Of a DNA stretch of 64,000 nucleotides, positions 21,901 through 32,248 are shown piece after piece (position 1 is the first letter of the stretch; the number at the start of each line of letters is the position of its first letter). The stretch lies in contig NW_026252120.1 of assembly GCF_025399195.1 (NCBI RefSeq), positions 62,001 to 126,000 on the forward strand. The letters run 5' to 3'. The position numbers were made by a program, and so were the translations under genes. This DNA comes from Umbelopsis ramanniana AG. Its lineage: Eukaryota; Mucoromycota; Umbelopsidomycetes; Umbelopsidales; Umbelopsidaceae. The notes below the pieces were generated by a model, which was not told the origin of the DNA, made no database searches, and saw only the letters and a list, made by a program, of their open reading frames with translations.

Positions 21901-23222
21901 TTGATCGTCTACTTACCACTGTCGTTTGACTTGTCGCATCTCTGAACTTCTTCCACAATCAATGGTGTCAGCCTTTGATGCCAGTTCCACATAATTCGTT
22001 TCAAAGGACTGAGGTTCATCGCTCCCAACTTGTCGCCACGAGCCAAAGTCTCTTGCTTTTCGTAGTTTAGCTTCTCTAAAGCTACTTCATATGCTCGCTC
22101 CTCAATTCGAAGCTGAAGTTCGTATGGGTCAGTGATGCCTGACTTTTTCGACTTTTCTAATGTCGCGAGATGTTCTTGCAAGAATTTCACACCAGTGGAG
22201 TTCGTTGACCGTGCTTCAGGTACCTGCGACATGGCATCCGCCAAAACATGGGACGCCTCTAGTGCTTGCTCAGTCGGCTCGATATTAAAAACTGACTTGG
22301 TTGCTGCTTCCAACTCTCCCAGCATCTCCGTCACTCCACGAGATGCATTTGAGCGATTCTCCTCAATCAGCTATATCAACATTTGTTTCAGTGACGTACT
22401 CAACGTTAACCGAAAAGATGATTCCAACCTTACCTTGAGAAATAGTTGTTCATCGCCATCCTTCAAGTAAGGTGATCGAAGCACCTGTTCCATTGTGAAA
22501 CTGGTATCTTTCTTCATTTCTTGTAAGATTGCTCGCGCAGTTTGAAAACCTGCCGCTCTGTCATTCGGAAGACATGAATTAGTGCTGTCAAACAGATGCA
22601 GGTGCCTTGCTCATATGTAGTCCTTGACTTACTTCATGAAACCTCTCGTTACAATGGCATAGGTATCAGCATCCGGTGTCAAATTATGCTTTCGCATTTG
22701 ATCAAACCACGTCAAGCATTGAGAAGTCAAAGGTTTTGGTGACGCCTCCACAAATCCTTCCAAGAAAGTGTTATAAATGTGGTTATCGGCAAAAATCTTC
22801 ATTTCTTCTGGCTTGTTCTTGTACAGTTCAACCATGACTCTAGTCGCTCTATCCATATCATGAGAGCGAATGCATGCGTATAATACAGTAAAGCTCTCCG
22901 CGATATTAGTGGGTAATACTCTTGAAGCCACTTTGTAAGCTGGTAACGAAGGGTGTGGAAGTACAATTCGCTTAGGGCCAGAGGTGACTGTTGACTTCAA
23001 TATGTCTAAAGGTGGCATTGAGTTTTTGGCACTCTCTGTAGCATGAGCTCCATTAGATATGGCTTTCTCGGCAGTCGCAATACCAGCACGTCTTTGCCAT
23101 GCTACCGGATTTCGCAAGGTTGCCGAGTGCTGTGCGTGTCGGTGTAGTTGCTGGATTGCCACATTAGGCTGTAGTGACCTATGCGGCAGCTGTCTATACA
23201 AGCTAACAAGTGGTAACGACAT
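18974..23222 (-). CDS. RPO41: Mitochondrial DNA-directed RNA polymerase, T7-phage type
   Basis: Single-subunit polymerase transcribing mitochondrial DNA. Minus-strand exons 23222-22633, 22557-22434, 22370-21917, 21848-20803, 20725-18974 give 1321 residues, close to yeast Rpo41. I chose the ATG at 23222 because it opens with a basic, Ser/Arg/Leu-rich presequence (MSLPLVSLYRQLPHRSL); an upstream in-frame ATG at 23339 is preceded by a Lys run unlikely in a presequence. PPR-like helices lie at about 140-190. Motif A QDGTCNGLQHYAALGGD holds the catalytic Asp at about 871; motif B RKIVKQTVMTNVYGVTFVG and motif C SVHDSYWTHA (Asp about 1154) follow, so it is active. A very acidic run (DDDDDED) sits about 35 residues before the end, an unusual insertion ahead of the conserved C-terminal aromatic residues. 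It starts divergent from the gene at 23427. Confidence 0.96.
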
Positions 23223-23426
23223 GCTACGTAATTGGACCTGCAATGTCGTTGACTTGTCCTTCAATGTTAGCAAGTCCAAGACTTTTTCGTTTTTTACTTT
23301 TTTTTTTTTTTTTGCTGCCAAATTTCCACTCGGCATCAACTTTGACAGTCACAGGTCATCCACCTCCTCAGTGCCACCAGACGGGGCATAGCACGCTGGC
23401 CAACAGGTTTTCTCACTTGCAATGCC
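23223..23426. promoter_or_regulatory. Divergent promoter between RPO41 and a small helical protein gene
   Basis: 204 bp between opposite starts. It contains a 17-nt T run (23298-23314 on the plus strand), a nucleosome-depleting poly(dA:dT) tract of the kind common in fungal bidirectional promoters. Confidence 0.5.
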
Positions 23427-23870
23427 ATGGAACCAACCACCGTTATTGAATTACAAGCCCTAACCAATGCTGCTAATGCGAAAAAGCATGAAGGAAATCT
23501 AGTTGCTAGTATTCCATATCTGGGTAAAATTGTTCATTTATTAGATAGCCAAACCTCCAAACAACGCTCAGCGCAAGACAAAAGTATGGCTCAAACGCTT
23601 GAGCTTATGGCGGCCGAAGCTCGCATAGATTTTGCCAACGCTCTCTTCCAAACCCAACAATATGCTGAGTGCGAAGTTCAAACAGGTTTGGTTTGCAAGT
23701 TTTTCGAAAGATATCTCAAGAAACCCGACCTCAATCAATCGGAACGCATCGGAATGCAGTCGAAGCTTCTAGTACAGTACGACGCGTGGGCTGACTGCTA
23801 TGAAAATTTGGGCAATAGCTTTCTGGCCGACAAAATTCGCAAGCGGAAAGAGAAACTGCTCTCAAAATGA
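23427..23870 (+). CDS. Small TPR-like helical protein
   Basis: Intronless 147-residue ORF. It is almost entirely predicted helix with TPR-like spacing: ANAKKHEGNLVASIPYLGKI at the N-terminus, a middle helix pair with ARIDFANALFQTQQYAECE, then YDAWADCYENLGNSFLADKI and a basic tail. I cannot name the family. No signal peptide or membrane segment. The divergent promoter with RPO41 supports transcription, and the head-to-head pairing could mean co-expression with mitochondrial genes, but that is only inference. Confidence 0.7.
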   Translation: MEPTTVIELQALTNAANAKKHEGNLVASIPYLGKIVHLLDSQTSKQRSAQDKSMAQTLELMAAEARIDFANALFQTQQYAECEVQTGLVCKFFERYLKKPDLNQSERIGMQSKLLVQYDAWADCYENLGNSFLADKIRKRKEKLLSK

Positions 23871-24403
23871 ACAGTCACCTAAGCCACCAACCAAAAAATT
23901 TTATTCTGGGGGAAACACACTATTTAAACAAGCTGCATTCGTGAATATTACGGCTTTCATCTCTCTCTTAGTATTGGTAAGTGTCAAATATTCATTATTC
24001 ATTCCCTTCTTCAAACATCATACGCGGGACGATGAAAATTTCTTTGTCTTCATTTTGTCTTATCGACCATGACGAAATAACCCGCTACGCTTCGCTGAGT
24101 GTAGCTGTATACTTGCCAGTATAAACTCCTGACCGCATCATATCCATACTTTATCAAACTCCACCTTGTTATAAGTCATCCTTCTAACATGACTTCTTTC
24201 AGACTTTTCTCAATACTATAGGAGATGTCCTCTCTTCATTCTCGGGAATAGTCCGCTCTTGGTATGTATGGAGTTCTGGATACATCTGCCAAAGGTCAAA
24301 GAGGATCGATATGATGAACACTTCCATATTCGCAGTTTCCACCGAAGGGACCTTGTTATGGGCTTCTGCTGCAGTGTATATTCTTTTAGAATATGCCCGG
24401 TGA
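23800..24403 (+). CDS. Small two-helix membrane protein, 5' end uncertain
   Basis: Two exons splice in phase 0: one ends at 23977 (donor GTAAGTGT) and the next runs 24203-24403 (acceptor TTTCAG, stop TGA). The first exon codes for KFYSGGNTLFKQAAFVNI and a hydrophobic AFISLLVL that continues into exon 2; the second codes for an amphipathic region and a second helix, TLLWASAAVYILLEYAR, at the C-terminus. The in-frame match across the intron argues for a real gene of unknown function. The only in-frame ATG I see is at 23800, inside the 3' end of the preceding gene in another frame; either the genes overlap by 71 bp or a first exon lies elsewhere. The minus-strand ORF 24199-24525 is its shadow. 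Confidence 0.5.
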
Positions 24404-26278
24404 ACGCGGATGCAAGTAGCCGCTTGCAGTATGTTGCTCTTCCTGATGCTGGCTAGCAATTCTTCCTTGGATGTCTGATCCCGATCCTCTTCATCTTTGG
24501 CAGACTCGTAACAAATGTGAATCACAGTTGCTAATGTAAACTTTTACTTTAGGGCAGAGTATTCTTGTAACTATACCCTTTTACATTATAATGGGCAGCA
24601 ATTTGCATGATGGTGAGTAATCCTTTCGAGTACCTTCATTCCTTCGTGGTTGATATGATGAAAGAAACAAACTACTCAGTAATAGGAAGAGCCGTCTTAT
24701 GGGTTCTTCAAGCCCTGTGCTGACAAACGTTTGAAAACATATCTGAAATACCATACCTTTTCACATACCTATCCAATGCATTCAATAACTAATGCTTACA
24801 ATCGTTTCTTTTCCTATCAGGCTCTTTTTTATGAAGTCCCATCTCAAGTTCTGCAGTGTAGGTAGTTTTTGGTGAATTATTAATAAATAGTGATTTCAGT
24901 CTTCCGAAGTTTTGCTTTTCATGAATGTTTTTACCTTCACCATCACCCATCTTTTTATTCTGTTACACATTCGCTCATATGATGAATCACCGTGTTTTTG
25001 GCACCTCTTGTTTGAATACTCACCCGCCAAAAGGCCGATGAGTATGATGCACGCAAAATCGGATCTGATGAACGATGTAACATGACAATAAAAAGTATCG
25101 CATTTACTATAAAACTCGATTGCATTCCCAATATCACGATACGTGTATTGTTTTGTTCTGAAAAATTTTAAAAGTTGTCGAGAGGTCACAATAGCGGACA
25201 TTAGTGGAGATAGTTGTTCTAGAGAAGCAATGTTTTAAAGCAAGATGGCAATTGAGCTTTCTATGGGATGGGAAGAGTTAAGTCACTGTTGATGTTCATT
25301 TCGCCCGCATACGTTCTTAAAGGAGTGCACCAGCAATTTACAGATGATATCATTTCACAATTGCATGGTAAAACGAAGGCTTCAAACACTACATCGTTCT
25401 AAGAATATATCCCACAACTTGTCATAATTTGAACACTTTTGGCCAGAAACGCAACATTTTTCATGAATGAACTTTAGAAACTACTACGGTTTTAGCGAGC
25501 CGTAGCAAAGCGTAAGATTTTACCAACTTGTGTACCTACCCATGTGCACTGGTGAATGGCAAATCGCAAGAACAACTTTCTCCAACTCACTCGTGTTTGA
25601 TTATTATCAACCACACGATAAAGGGACATACATTTGAATTGCAAAAGTGTGATATTATATAAAAACTTGAAAGGAAAAAAAGAAAATTTTTCATTAACAC
25701 AATGTGGCAGTAAAGATAGGCTCAAACATCATTTATGGTTCCATTACCGACATTACCGACTACTATTATTCTGGGACAGATTACATACAACAAAGTCTTA
25801 TCAGTGGATATTCTTTCTCATATCCAAGTGTTTGTATAGATGTATAGATTACGTATCTTCGATTCTAGTATGCAATATCATTTCTACTGCTCTATGGAAT
25901 AAGGATAGTCTATCAGGCTAGAAGAAATAGTCTGCGAAAGTGGTAATTTGTGTGTTCATAAATAGCTTAAATCTTAGGTGATATACAAGCTATATGTCTA
26001 AGGAAAAGCGAAAGCAAGAGTTTCATGTTAGATCTTCGTTCTTCCTTCGTTTTAAGTCCTCATCGCATGGTCGTCGACGGGCTTTGCCGACGTCAATAGG
26101 TGTTGCTTAGCAACAAACGCCACACAGTTTATTCTTTTAACTCTTTGAGCGTCTGTTGCTAGGTGCACAAACCTGACAATGTGGAATCTGTCTTCGATCA
26201 TTATAAAACGTTTATTCAAGAGTAGTATAAAATATCTACTGGAAAAAAGATAAAAATCCCATGACTCAAGCCTAATCA
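24404..26278. other. Long AT-rich intergenic region
   Basis: About 1.9 kb with only short, non-conserved ORFs. I see no tRNA, repeat or transposon remnant. The right end (26100-26278) is the promoter of the first member of the tandem family. It marks the border between the housekeeping block and the family array. Confidence 0.5.
26102..26114. promoter_or_regulatory. RFX/X-box-like palindrome, family copy 1
   Basis: GTTGCTTAGCAAC, a near-perfect 13-bp palindrome of half-sites GTTGC/GCAAC, 177 bp upstream of the ATG. It resembles the X-box bound by RFX-family factors (fungal Crt1/Sak1/RfxA). TATAAAA follows at 26212. Confidence 0.6.
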
Positions 26279-27415
26279 ATGTTTTCACTCAACCCTTTCT
26301 ACTACCAGCTCTGCGTTCTATTTCCCAAAAACTTGGACATCAAATCTATCCAAAAATGTCCTATAGACGATGAATGCGATTTCACTCCTTTAGAGGGTAA
26401 CGTGGCCAGTGGTAGACTAGGATCAGCATTTGTTATTTTACAAAAAGACCACTTCACTGCACACATTGCTGGCCATACAATCAAATGTGACTACAATTGT
26501 CGAAATCGCGTTATGTCTGTCCTCTCGAGCTACCGGCATCTTGGACGCCTTGATGATGAGAAAGAGATTGTTGAAACTAATTTTGGACTCGACCTTATCG
26601 ATGATGTTGTTCAAAACAATGAACTACCACATTTAATCTTCAGTAATGAAAGGTATCCGGAGCGGCGCAATACTAATACCATCCAGGAGCACTTCATCTC
26701 TGTGGACATCCAAAAGTTTGCAGAAATCACTAAATCCAAACCATGCAACCAAGACTCGTTTATAGTATGTCTGGGACGAAAAAATTACATTCACTATCGA
26801 TTTATGTGTTGCAACGTGAAGACGCTCGAAACATACGAGTACACCAGTGAAACTAAATCTCGTATCGAAAAAGAGTTGATCGACAACGTCGATGGCTGTT
26901 TTGCCATATGGAAAGCTGAAGACGAGGCACGCAAGTTAAGCAAACCTGCTAAAAGGGTTTCCAACTTTCACTTAGTGGATTCCCAAGGCCATCCCGTAAA
27001 GGAGAATACTGATTACTATCTTGAAATGCATGATCAGCCTAACGATGTCCTGAAAATCAAGGAATACAAACCAATTATCTACGCCACATACCACCTCAAT
27101 CGAGCAGACAGGATAGTTGTTAGATATTCCATTATAGATGGAATACACTATCTCATTTGCGAGGATCAATTTTTGCAAGTGCACGATTTTCAGGATGAAA
27201 TCGGATTCAAGGATAAAATTCCTGAGAAAGAAAAGAGAATAGAATTTCATACAACGGAAAATAACACTTTCAGGACCGCTCAATGGGATAATGATATCTG
27301 GCTCACATTTCAAAAGGAAACGCTTAATCATAGTTCAGTAACTTTCAACGATAATGAGGCAGTTGTAAGATGGGATAAACCATTGGAATTGATCTTGAAA
27401 AGAGTACAAACTTAA
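26279..27415 (+). CDS. Tandem family protein, copy 1 (unrecognised family)
   Basis: Intronless, 378 residues, the most diverged copy. Relative to its paralogues it has about ten extra N-terminal residues before the shared LFPKNLDIKSIQKC stretch. Shared motifs: KCPIDDEC, IKCDYNCRNRVM, VDIQKFAEITKSKPCN, MCCNVKTLETYEY, ENTDYYLEMHD, FHTTENNTFRTAQW and a final LELILKRV. No signal peptide or membrane helix, so a cytosolic or nuclear location is expected. The last 140 or so residues look beta-rich and could form a trefoil or jelly-roll-like domain (inference from alternating hydrophobic strands). Function unknown. It is unusual for this neighbourhood in lacking introns. Confidence 0.85.
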   Translation: MFSLNPFYYQLCVLFPKNLDIKSIQKCPIDDECDFTPLEGNVASGRLGSAFVILQKDHFTAHIAGHTIKCDYNCRNRVMSVLSSYRHLGRLDDEKEIVETNFGLDLIDDVVQNNELPHLIFSNERYPERRNTNTIQEHFISVDIQKFAEITKSKPCNQDSFIVCLGRKNYIHYRFMCCNVKTLETYEYTSETKSRIEKELIDNVDGCFAIWKAEDEARKLSKPAKRVSNFHLVDSQGHPVKENTDYYLEMHDQPNDVLKIKEYKPIIYATYHLNRADRIVVRYSIIDGIHYLICEDQFLQVHDFQDEIGFKDKIPEKEKRIEFHTTENNTFRTAQWDNDIWLTFQKETLNHSSVTFNDNEAVVRWDKPLELILKRVQT

Positions 27416-27783
27416 ATAAATGAAGTGTCCCTTTGAGTCAAAGAGTGAGTGTGCTTTTGAAGCTTTGGTTATATCTTCATTTGCAAACCAATGCTGCAGT
27501 CCAATTTTTTAACTTGCATGGAGTTGAAAATTTAGCTTCTCAGATTTTGTATTTTCAGGAATGGTGTTTTTGCTCGTTAGCTGGCAACCAAAGCTACTTG
27601 GCCACTTTTTCATAGCAACCACGTGACTCAGCTATAGAAACTGAGAAAGCGTCCTTGACGACAGATGTCGTACTGCTACCAAATTGGTATAAATATATGG
27701 GCTACAGATGAGAGTTATAAAATTGACAGCTGATAAATTCACAACATTTTCAAAGCACCACCGCTGACCCAAAAAGCACCACT
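27416..27783. promoter_or_regulatory. Promoter of family copy 2
   Basis: 368 bp between copies 1 and 2. It contains a diverged X-box-like palindrome, GTTAGCTGGCAAC (27576-27588), 208 bp before the ATG, a second half-site ATAGCAACC next to CACGTG at about 27613-27626, and TATAAATA at 27688. Confidence 0.55.
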
Positions 27784-28854
27784 ATGGACGTTCTATATCC
27801 TAAAGGCTTTAATCTTTCTTCGATCGAAAAATGTATGATCGACTATGACTGCCACTTCATCGCATACGAAGATGACGAAGCAATCAATTCTAGACTAGGC
27901 ACGGATTTCGTAATTCTGCAAGAAACATGCTTCATTGCTCATGTTAGTCGTGCTTCTACTGGTTATGCTAACGAAGAAGAATTCAAGTGTGACTACGATT
28001 GTCGCAATCGTGTCATGAAAGATTTATATCCGAACAAATGGGAGCGCTCTTTTCAATTTGATCTCGAAACAGTTGATGGTGTCATTCATAACACTTCACC
28101 GCCTTACCTGCTCTTCACAAATGAATGCATACGGGGTTATAGCTCAGATCATAATACTATCATCGCAAATTATACTAGAGTTGATATACCCAAGTTTGCA
28201 GAAATGATCAAGTCCAAACCGTGCAATGACAAGTTCTTCGTTGTATACCTCGGAGATGACCAATATATATGCTGTAACACGCGAACCCTCGAAACATACG
28301 AATACAAGTCAGTGATCAAATATCGTGTCATTCAGATACTATGTGGCGAGTCTGATGATCCATTCATCCAATTGAAATCTGAATACGAACAACTCAGTTC
28401 GATCAATCCACTACCAAAGTTCTCTGATTTCCAATTGAAGGACATTGAAGGACAACCTGTATTAGAAAATACAGATTATCGTCTTGAAATGTATGATTAT
28501 GACGAGGAAGTTTTGGATATGCATGATTCTAAGCTTTACGCAACCTATTATCGGAATGCAACGGGCATGATGGTCGTCCAGTGCTCTATTATCGATGGAA
28601 TATATTACCTTGTTCGGAAGAACAGATACTTACACAGTGCGGAGGATTATAAATATACTGTGAGCTTCACCGATCAAATTCCGGTCAAACACCAGAGGCT
28701 ACAATTTCAAGTCACAGAGAAAAACACATTAAAGATAGTTCAATGGAATCAACTTAACTACCTCACAGCGTGTTCGGTAACCTCTAATTATACCGATATA
28801 TCGCTGGAAGCAGGAAATGATGATCACCTTGAATTGTACTTAAAAAGGTTATAG
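27784..28854 (+). CDS. Tandem family protein, copy 2
   Basis: Intronless, 356 residues, same family as 26279 and 29698. It opens MDVLYPKGFNLSSIEKCM and carries the conserved Cys pairs KCMIDYDC and FKCDYDCRNRVM, TNECIRGY, VDIPKFAEMIKSKPCN, ICCNTRTLETYEY and ENTDYRLEMYDYDEEVLDM. The C-terminal region ends LELYLKRL. Compared with copies 3 and 4, the stretch between CRNRVM and TNEC is reworked (no GISATRG). It is the closest relative of the decayed copy at 30842. No localisation signal visible. Confidence 0.85.
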   Translation: MDVLYPKGFNLSSIEKCMIDYDCHFIAYEDDEAINSRLGTDFVILQETCFIAHVSRASTGYANEEEFKCDYDCRNRVMKDLYPNKWERSFQFDLETVDGVIHNTSPPYLLFTNECIRGYSSDHNTIIANYTRVDIPKFAEMIKSKPCNDKFFVVYLGDDQYICCNTRTLETYEYKSVIKYRVIQILCGESDDPFIQLKSEYEQLSSINPLPKFSDFQLKDIEGQPVLENTDYRLEMYDYDEEVLDMHDSKLYATYYRNATGMMVVQCSIIDGIYYLVRKNRYLHSAEDYKYTVSFTDQIPVKHQRLQFQVTEKNTLKIVQWNQLNYLTACSVTSNYTDISLEAGNDDHLELYLKRL

Positions 28855-29697
28855 AACCCCCCGCCATCAATAAATGTGTAAAAAAAATTACAGTTCAACT
28901 ATGGAAGGATACTATGGTAGTTGATTCAGTGACTTTCTTGTAGCTTGCACTGTGTTGAATCATAAAGAACCGTGCGCCATTTGCACTTGGACAGCACGAA
29001 CCTAGAAACCGCCAATTAGTTAAATGATAGATGTAAGAGTTCAGCATCAACATAACATCCAACGATAGATATTTGGCATATAATAATGTATCTAAGTTTG
29101 ATTACAGAAAAAGAAATCTGACAGTATCTCAATGGTGTTCTTTCTTAGTCTTCTGGAAAAGTTTACAATTATAGGGCGATCAAAGCACATCAGTTTTGTC
29201 TACCTTCAGTTAAATCGAAAATGCCAGAGCATCTCCATATGTACTGTTTCTGTATTCAATGGAGTCGATCTAGTTACTATTTTTTCAAAATATTTCCTTC
29301 CCTTCAGTTTTGTAGGAGCAGCTTTCAATGGCAGCAATAGGCAGACCTCAAGAAGACATGAAACTTTTGAGACACTGCTACAGCTCTCGAGTTGATCATT
29401 CTAACATGAATACGAAGCAGAAGCGCATTATATACAGATATCTATTCAAAATTCTTACAATTCAGTGATAAGAAGCGTTTTCCTTAAGGTTTTGAAGGAA
29501 GAAATATCATGAGTTGCTAAGCAACAAGCGTTACATAACAACCACCGCCATGGCAACACCAACCTTCGTTGTTTGGAGCACAAGTTTGGCAAATATGGAT
29601 TCTCCGACCATAAACGGTACCACCTAATAGAATATAAAATCAGTTTTGAGAAAATAATTCATTTTTCAGACACGGCTTCTTAACATAAAGCAACACT
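28855..29697. other. Spacer between copies 2 and 3, part of a duplicated block
   Basis: 843 bp with no gene. Its sequence is recognisably repeated, with many changes, after the decayed copy (31373-32248): shared landmarks include a TTGGACAGCA stretch, an ACTGCTACAGCTCTCGA stretch and the almost identical last 190 bp before the ATG. So it is the spacer of a block that was duplicated. Confidence 0.6.
29513..29525. promoter_or_regulatory. RFX/X-box-like palindrome, family copy 3
   Basis: GTTGCTAAGCAAC, 185 bp before the ATG of copy 3. A second element, GCCATGGCAAC, lies 22 bp further on (29547-29557) and matches the classic RFX half-site arrangement. TATAAAA is at 29633. Confidence 0.65.
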
Positions 29698-30768
29698 ATG
29701 GACGTTCTATATCCAAAAGACTTTGATCTTACTTCTATCGAAAAATGTATGATGGACTATGACTGCCACTTCATCGCATACGAAGATGACGAAGCAATCA
29801 ATTCCAGACTAGGCACGAATTTCGTAATTCTACAAGAAACATGCTTCATTGTTCATGTTGGTGGTGCTACTACTGGTTCTGGTAACGAAGAATTCAAGTG
29901 TGACTACGATTGTCGCAATCGTGTCATGAAGGACTTGCACCCAAAGAAAGGAGAAAAATTTCGCGGCATCTCCGCTACGAGAGGTACTGATGGTATCTAT
30001 TACAACAATGCAGCACCTTATCTTCTCTTTACAAACGAATGCATAAGAGGATACGCAGGTACGGATAATACCATCATTGCCAACTATACACGAGTCGATA
30101 TACCCAATTTTGCAGAAATAGCCAAGTCCAAGCGGTGTAACGAAAAGTTCTTTGATGTATACCTTGGGAATGATGACTACATATGCTGTAATAGGCAAAC
30201 TCTCGAAACATACGTATACACATCAGTGACCAAACATCGTGTCATTCAGATACTATGTAGCGAGTCGGACGATCCGTTTCATCAATTGAAATCTGAAGAC
30301 GAAAAGCTCAAATTGAGCAAGCCTCTACCAAGGAACTCCTCCGACTTTCATTTGAAAGACATTGAAGGACATACTGTAGAAGAAAATACTGACTACTATC
30401 TGGAAATATACGATCACGATGATGATGTTCTGGATATGTATGAAGATGAACTTTGGTCAAGATACTATGAATACCAAATTGAACAAACAATCGTTCAATG
30501 TTCCATTGTAAATGGAATACATTATCTTGTTTATGGAAACAAATACCTTCACGTTGCGGATGAAAGTAATGCAATAACACTTTCTAACCAAGTACCATAT
30601 CAGCACCAGAGATTACAATTCCAATTCACTGAAAATAATACTTTCCGAACTGTTCAATGGAACCAATGCATCTTTCTCATACTCAACATATTAACGTGTT
30701 CTAGTGGGTCAGTGCAATTCACGGCAGATGATGGTCCACCTCTGGAGCTTTACTTGAAAAGAGTCTAA
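29698..30768 (+). CDS. Tandem family protein, copy 3
   Basis: Intronless, 356 residues. N-terminal half: MDVLYPKDFDLTSIEKCM, DYDCHFIAYEDDEAINSRL, ETCFIVHVGG, FKCDYDCRNRVM, GISATRGTDGIYY, TNECIRGYAG, KSKRCNEKFF, DDYICCNRQTLETY. C-terminal half: HTVEENTDYYLEIYDHD, VQCSIVNGIHYLVYGNKYL, LQFQFTENNTFRTVQW and LELYLKRV. Over the first 170 residues it differs from copy 4 at only about five positions, but the C-terminal half differs at a large share of positions. Eight or so cysteines are conserved across the family. Function unknown; no transmembrane or secretion signal. Confidence 0.87.
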   Translation: MDVLYPKDFDLTSIEKCMMDYDCHFIAYEDDEAINSRLGTNFVILQETCFIVHVGGATTGSGNEEFKCDYDCRNRVMKDLHPKKGEKFRGISATRGTDGIYYNNAAPYLLFTNECIRGYAGTDNTIIANYTRVDIPNFAEIAKSKRCNEKFFDVYLGNDDYICCNRQTLETYVYTSVTKHRVIQILCSESDDPFHQLKSEDEKLKLSKPLPRNSSDFHLKDIEGHTVEENTDYYLEIYDHDDDVLDMYEDELWSRYYEYQIEQTIVQCSIVNGIHYLVYGNKYLHVADESNAITLSNQVPYQHQRLQFQFTENNTFRTVQWNQCIFLILNILTCSSGSVQFTADDGPPLELYLKRV

Positions 30769-30841
30769 AATACATTCTAAAACTACTGAACATTGAAATT
30801 TAGCTGCCAAGTAAAGTAAATACATAAAATATATGGCACAC

Positions 30842-31372
30842 GGACTCTCAAAACATATGACTATAGGTCAGTGGGCTAATATCCGCAAGAATAAGATACT
30901 ATGCGGCAAGGTGGATGATCTTTACGTTCAAATTGAAATCTGAATAAAAACAATTGAAATCGATTAGGTCACTACCAAGGTCCTCTAAATTCCATCGAAT
31001 CCATTGAAAGACAATCTGTATTGAAAAAAACAGATTATCGTCTAGAAATGTATGATTATGACTAGCATGTTTTGAAATGCATAGTATCAACTTTATACAA
31101 CCTATTACGTAAACGGGTTGGACATGATGGTTGCCCGGTGCTTCGTTATCGATAGAATGGATCAACTTGTTCGAAAAACAAAACCCTACACATTCAGGAT
31201 GGTAGAGACACCATGAACTTAACCGAGATATTCCCGGTCAAACATCAGAGATTACAACCTCAAGTCACGATGAAAAACTACCTCAAAGCGTGGATGGTGT
31301 CTCCAATTGTACTGCTCTATTAATAAAAGCAGGAATCGACGATCCCTTGAATTATGCTTCAAAAGGCTATGG
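30842..31372 (+). pseudogene. Decayed fifth copy of the family (C-terminal half, copy-2-like)
   Basis: No long ORF, yet the DNA aligns along its length with the second half of copy 2 (from the TLETYEY codons to the stop). Landmarks kept include the AACAGATTATCGTCTAGAAA region (about 31029), the CCGGTCAAACATCAGAG region (about 31231) and the final Leu-Lys-Arg-Leu codons (about 31360). It carries several in-frame stops and indels, and the N-terminal half is missing. Copy 2 and this relic share flanking sequence, so it came from a block duplication and then decayed. Confidence 0.8.
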
Positions 31373-32248
31373 AAGCTTCTGCAATAAATAACAGTGCAAA
31401 AAAAAATTACATCTCAGATATGGACAATTTTGAAGATACTTGATGTAGTAGTCTTCTTGAAGCATGTTATGAGTTAAAGTTTGAAGCACCCATGGCGTTC
31501 ATTCAACTTGGACAGCATGTTCTAGAAACACAGCCCTCCCATTCCTGTGTTGGCTCAACAAGATCAAAGATGGCAAATATATACATCCGCCATCAGTATA
31601 GCATATGGAAGCAGAAGCTTGACTTGTATGATAAAGGTTTACGTTCTGAAAGTAGGGAAACATTCTCACATCATCTCTGCATACGTTTACTCAACCTTCA
31701 GGATAAATCTACATTACAGGGCCGTCAAACAACATCTTTTTCTCTCGTTCCTTATTTCAATCAAAATTGACAGAGCACATCCATATATATCTGTTTCAGT
31801 TGTCAATGTAGGTCGATATTTAAAACGAGTTCTGAATGTCTCCTTTCCCACAAGTATGCAGAATCGCGCGTAATGGCAGAAATGTCTTGTGATAGTATGG
31901 AACGTTTTAGATACTGCTACAGCTCTCGAATGGTTCTTTCTGAAAATAACTGCAAGAGCAACAGCACCTTCCTCCTCAGGTGTCTATCTATAAGGTATCC
32001 TTGCATTTTGGACGATTACGGATGTTTATTGATTGTTGTAGACGGAATAAATACATTATGTGTTGCTAAGCAACAAGCGTTACATAACAACCACCGCCAC
32101 GACAACACCAACATTGGTTGCTGGAGCACAAGTTCGACCAATGCGGATTCTCCGACCATAAACGGTACCACCTGGAGTAGAATATAAAGATCAGCGTTGA
32201 GAAATAATTCATTTTTCAGGCACAGCTTCTGACACATACAGCAACACT
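31373..32248. repeat. Duplicated spacer and promoter of copy 4
   Basis: This stretch repeats 28855-29697. The first part is diverged; the last 190 bp, from the palindrome to the ATG of copy 4, is nearly identical to the copy 3 promoter, including the ACATAACAACCACCGCCA stretch and the TCTCCGACCATAAACGG stretch. No gene is supported within it. Confidence 0.7.
32062..32074. promoter_or_regulatory. RFX/X-box-like palindrome, family copy 4
   Basis: GTTGCTAAGCAAC, 187 bp before the ATG of copy 4, identical to the site of copy 3. The second element seen in copy 3 (CCATGGCAAC) is altered here to CCACGACAAC. TATAAAG is at 32183. Confidence 0.65.

Noticed and set aside
23298-23314. T17 run as possible terminator or retroposon tail
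   Set aside because: It lies between divergent starts and fits a poly(dA:dT) promoter tract.
24199-24525. 108-codon minus-strand ORF
   Set aside because: It is the antisense shadow of the plus-strand exon 24203-24403, which has a clean splice acceptor, joins in phase to an upstream exon and codes a hydrophobic helix.
31492-31873. Two overlapping plus-strand ORFs (92 and 108 codons)
   Set aside because: They lie in the duplicated spacer, are not matched in the first spacer copy in frame, and carry no domain.
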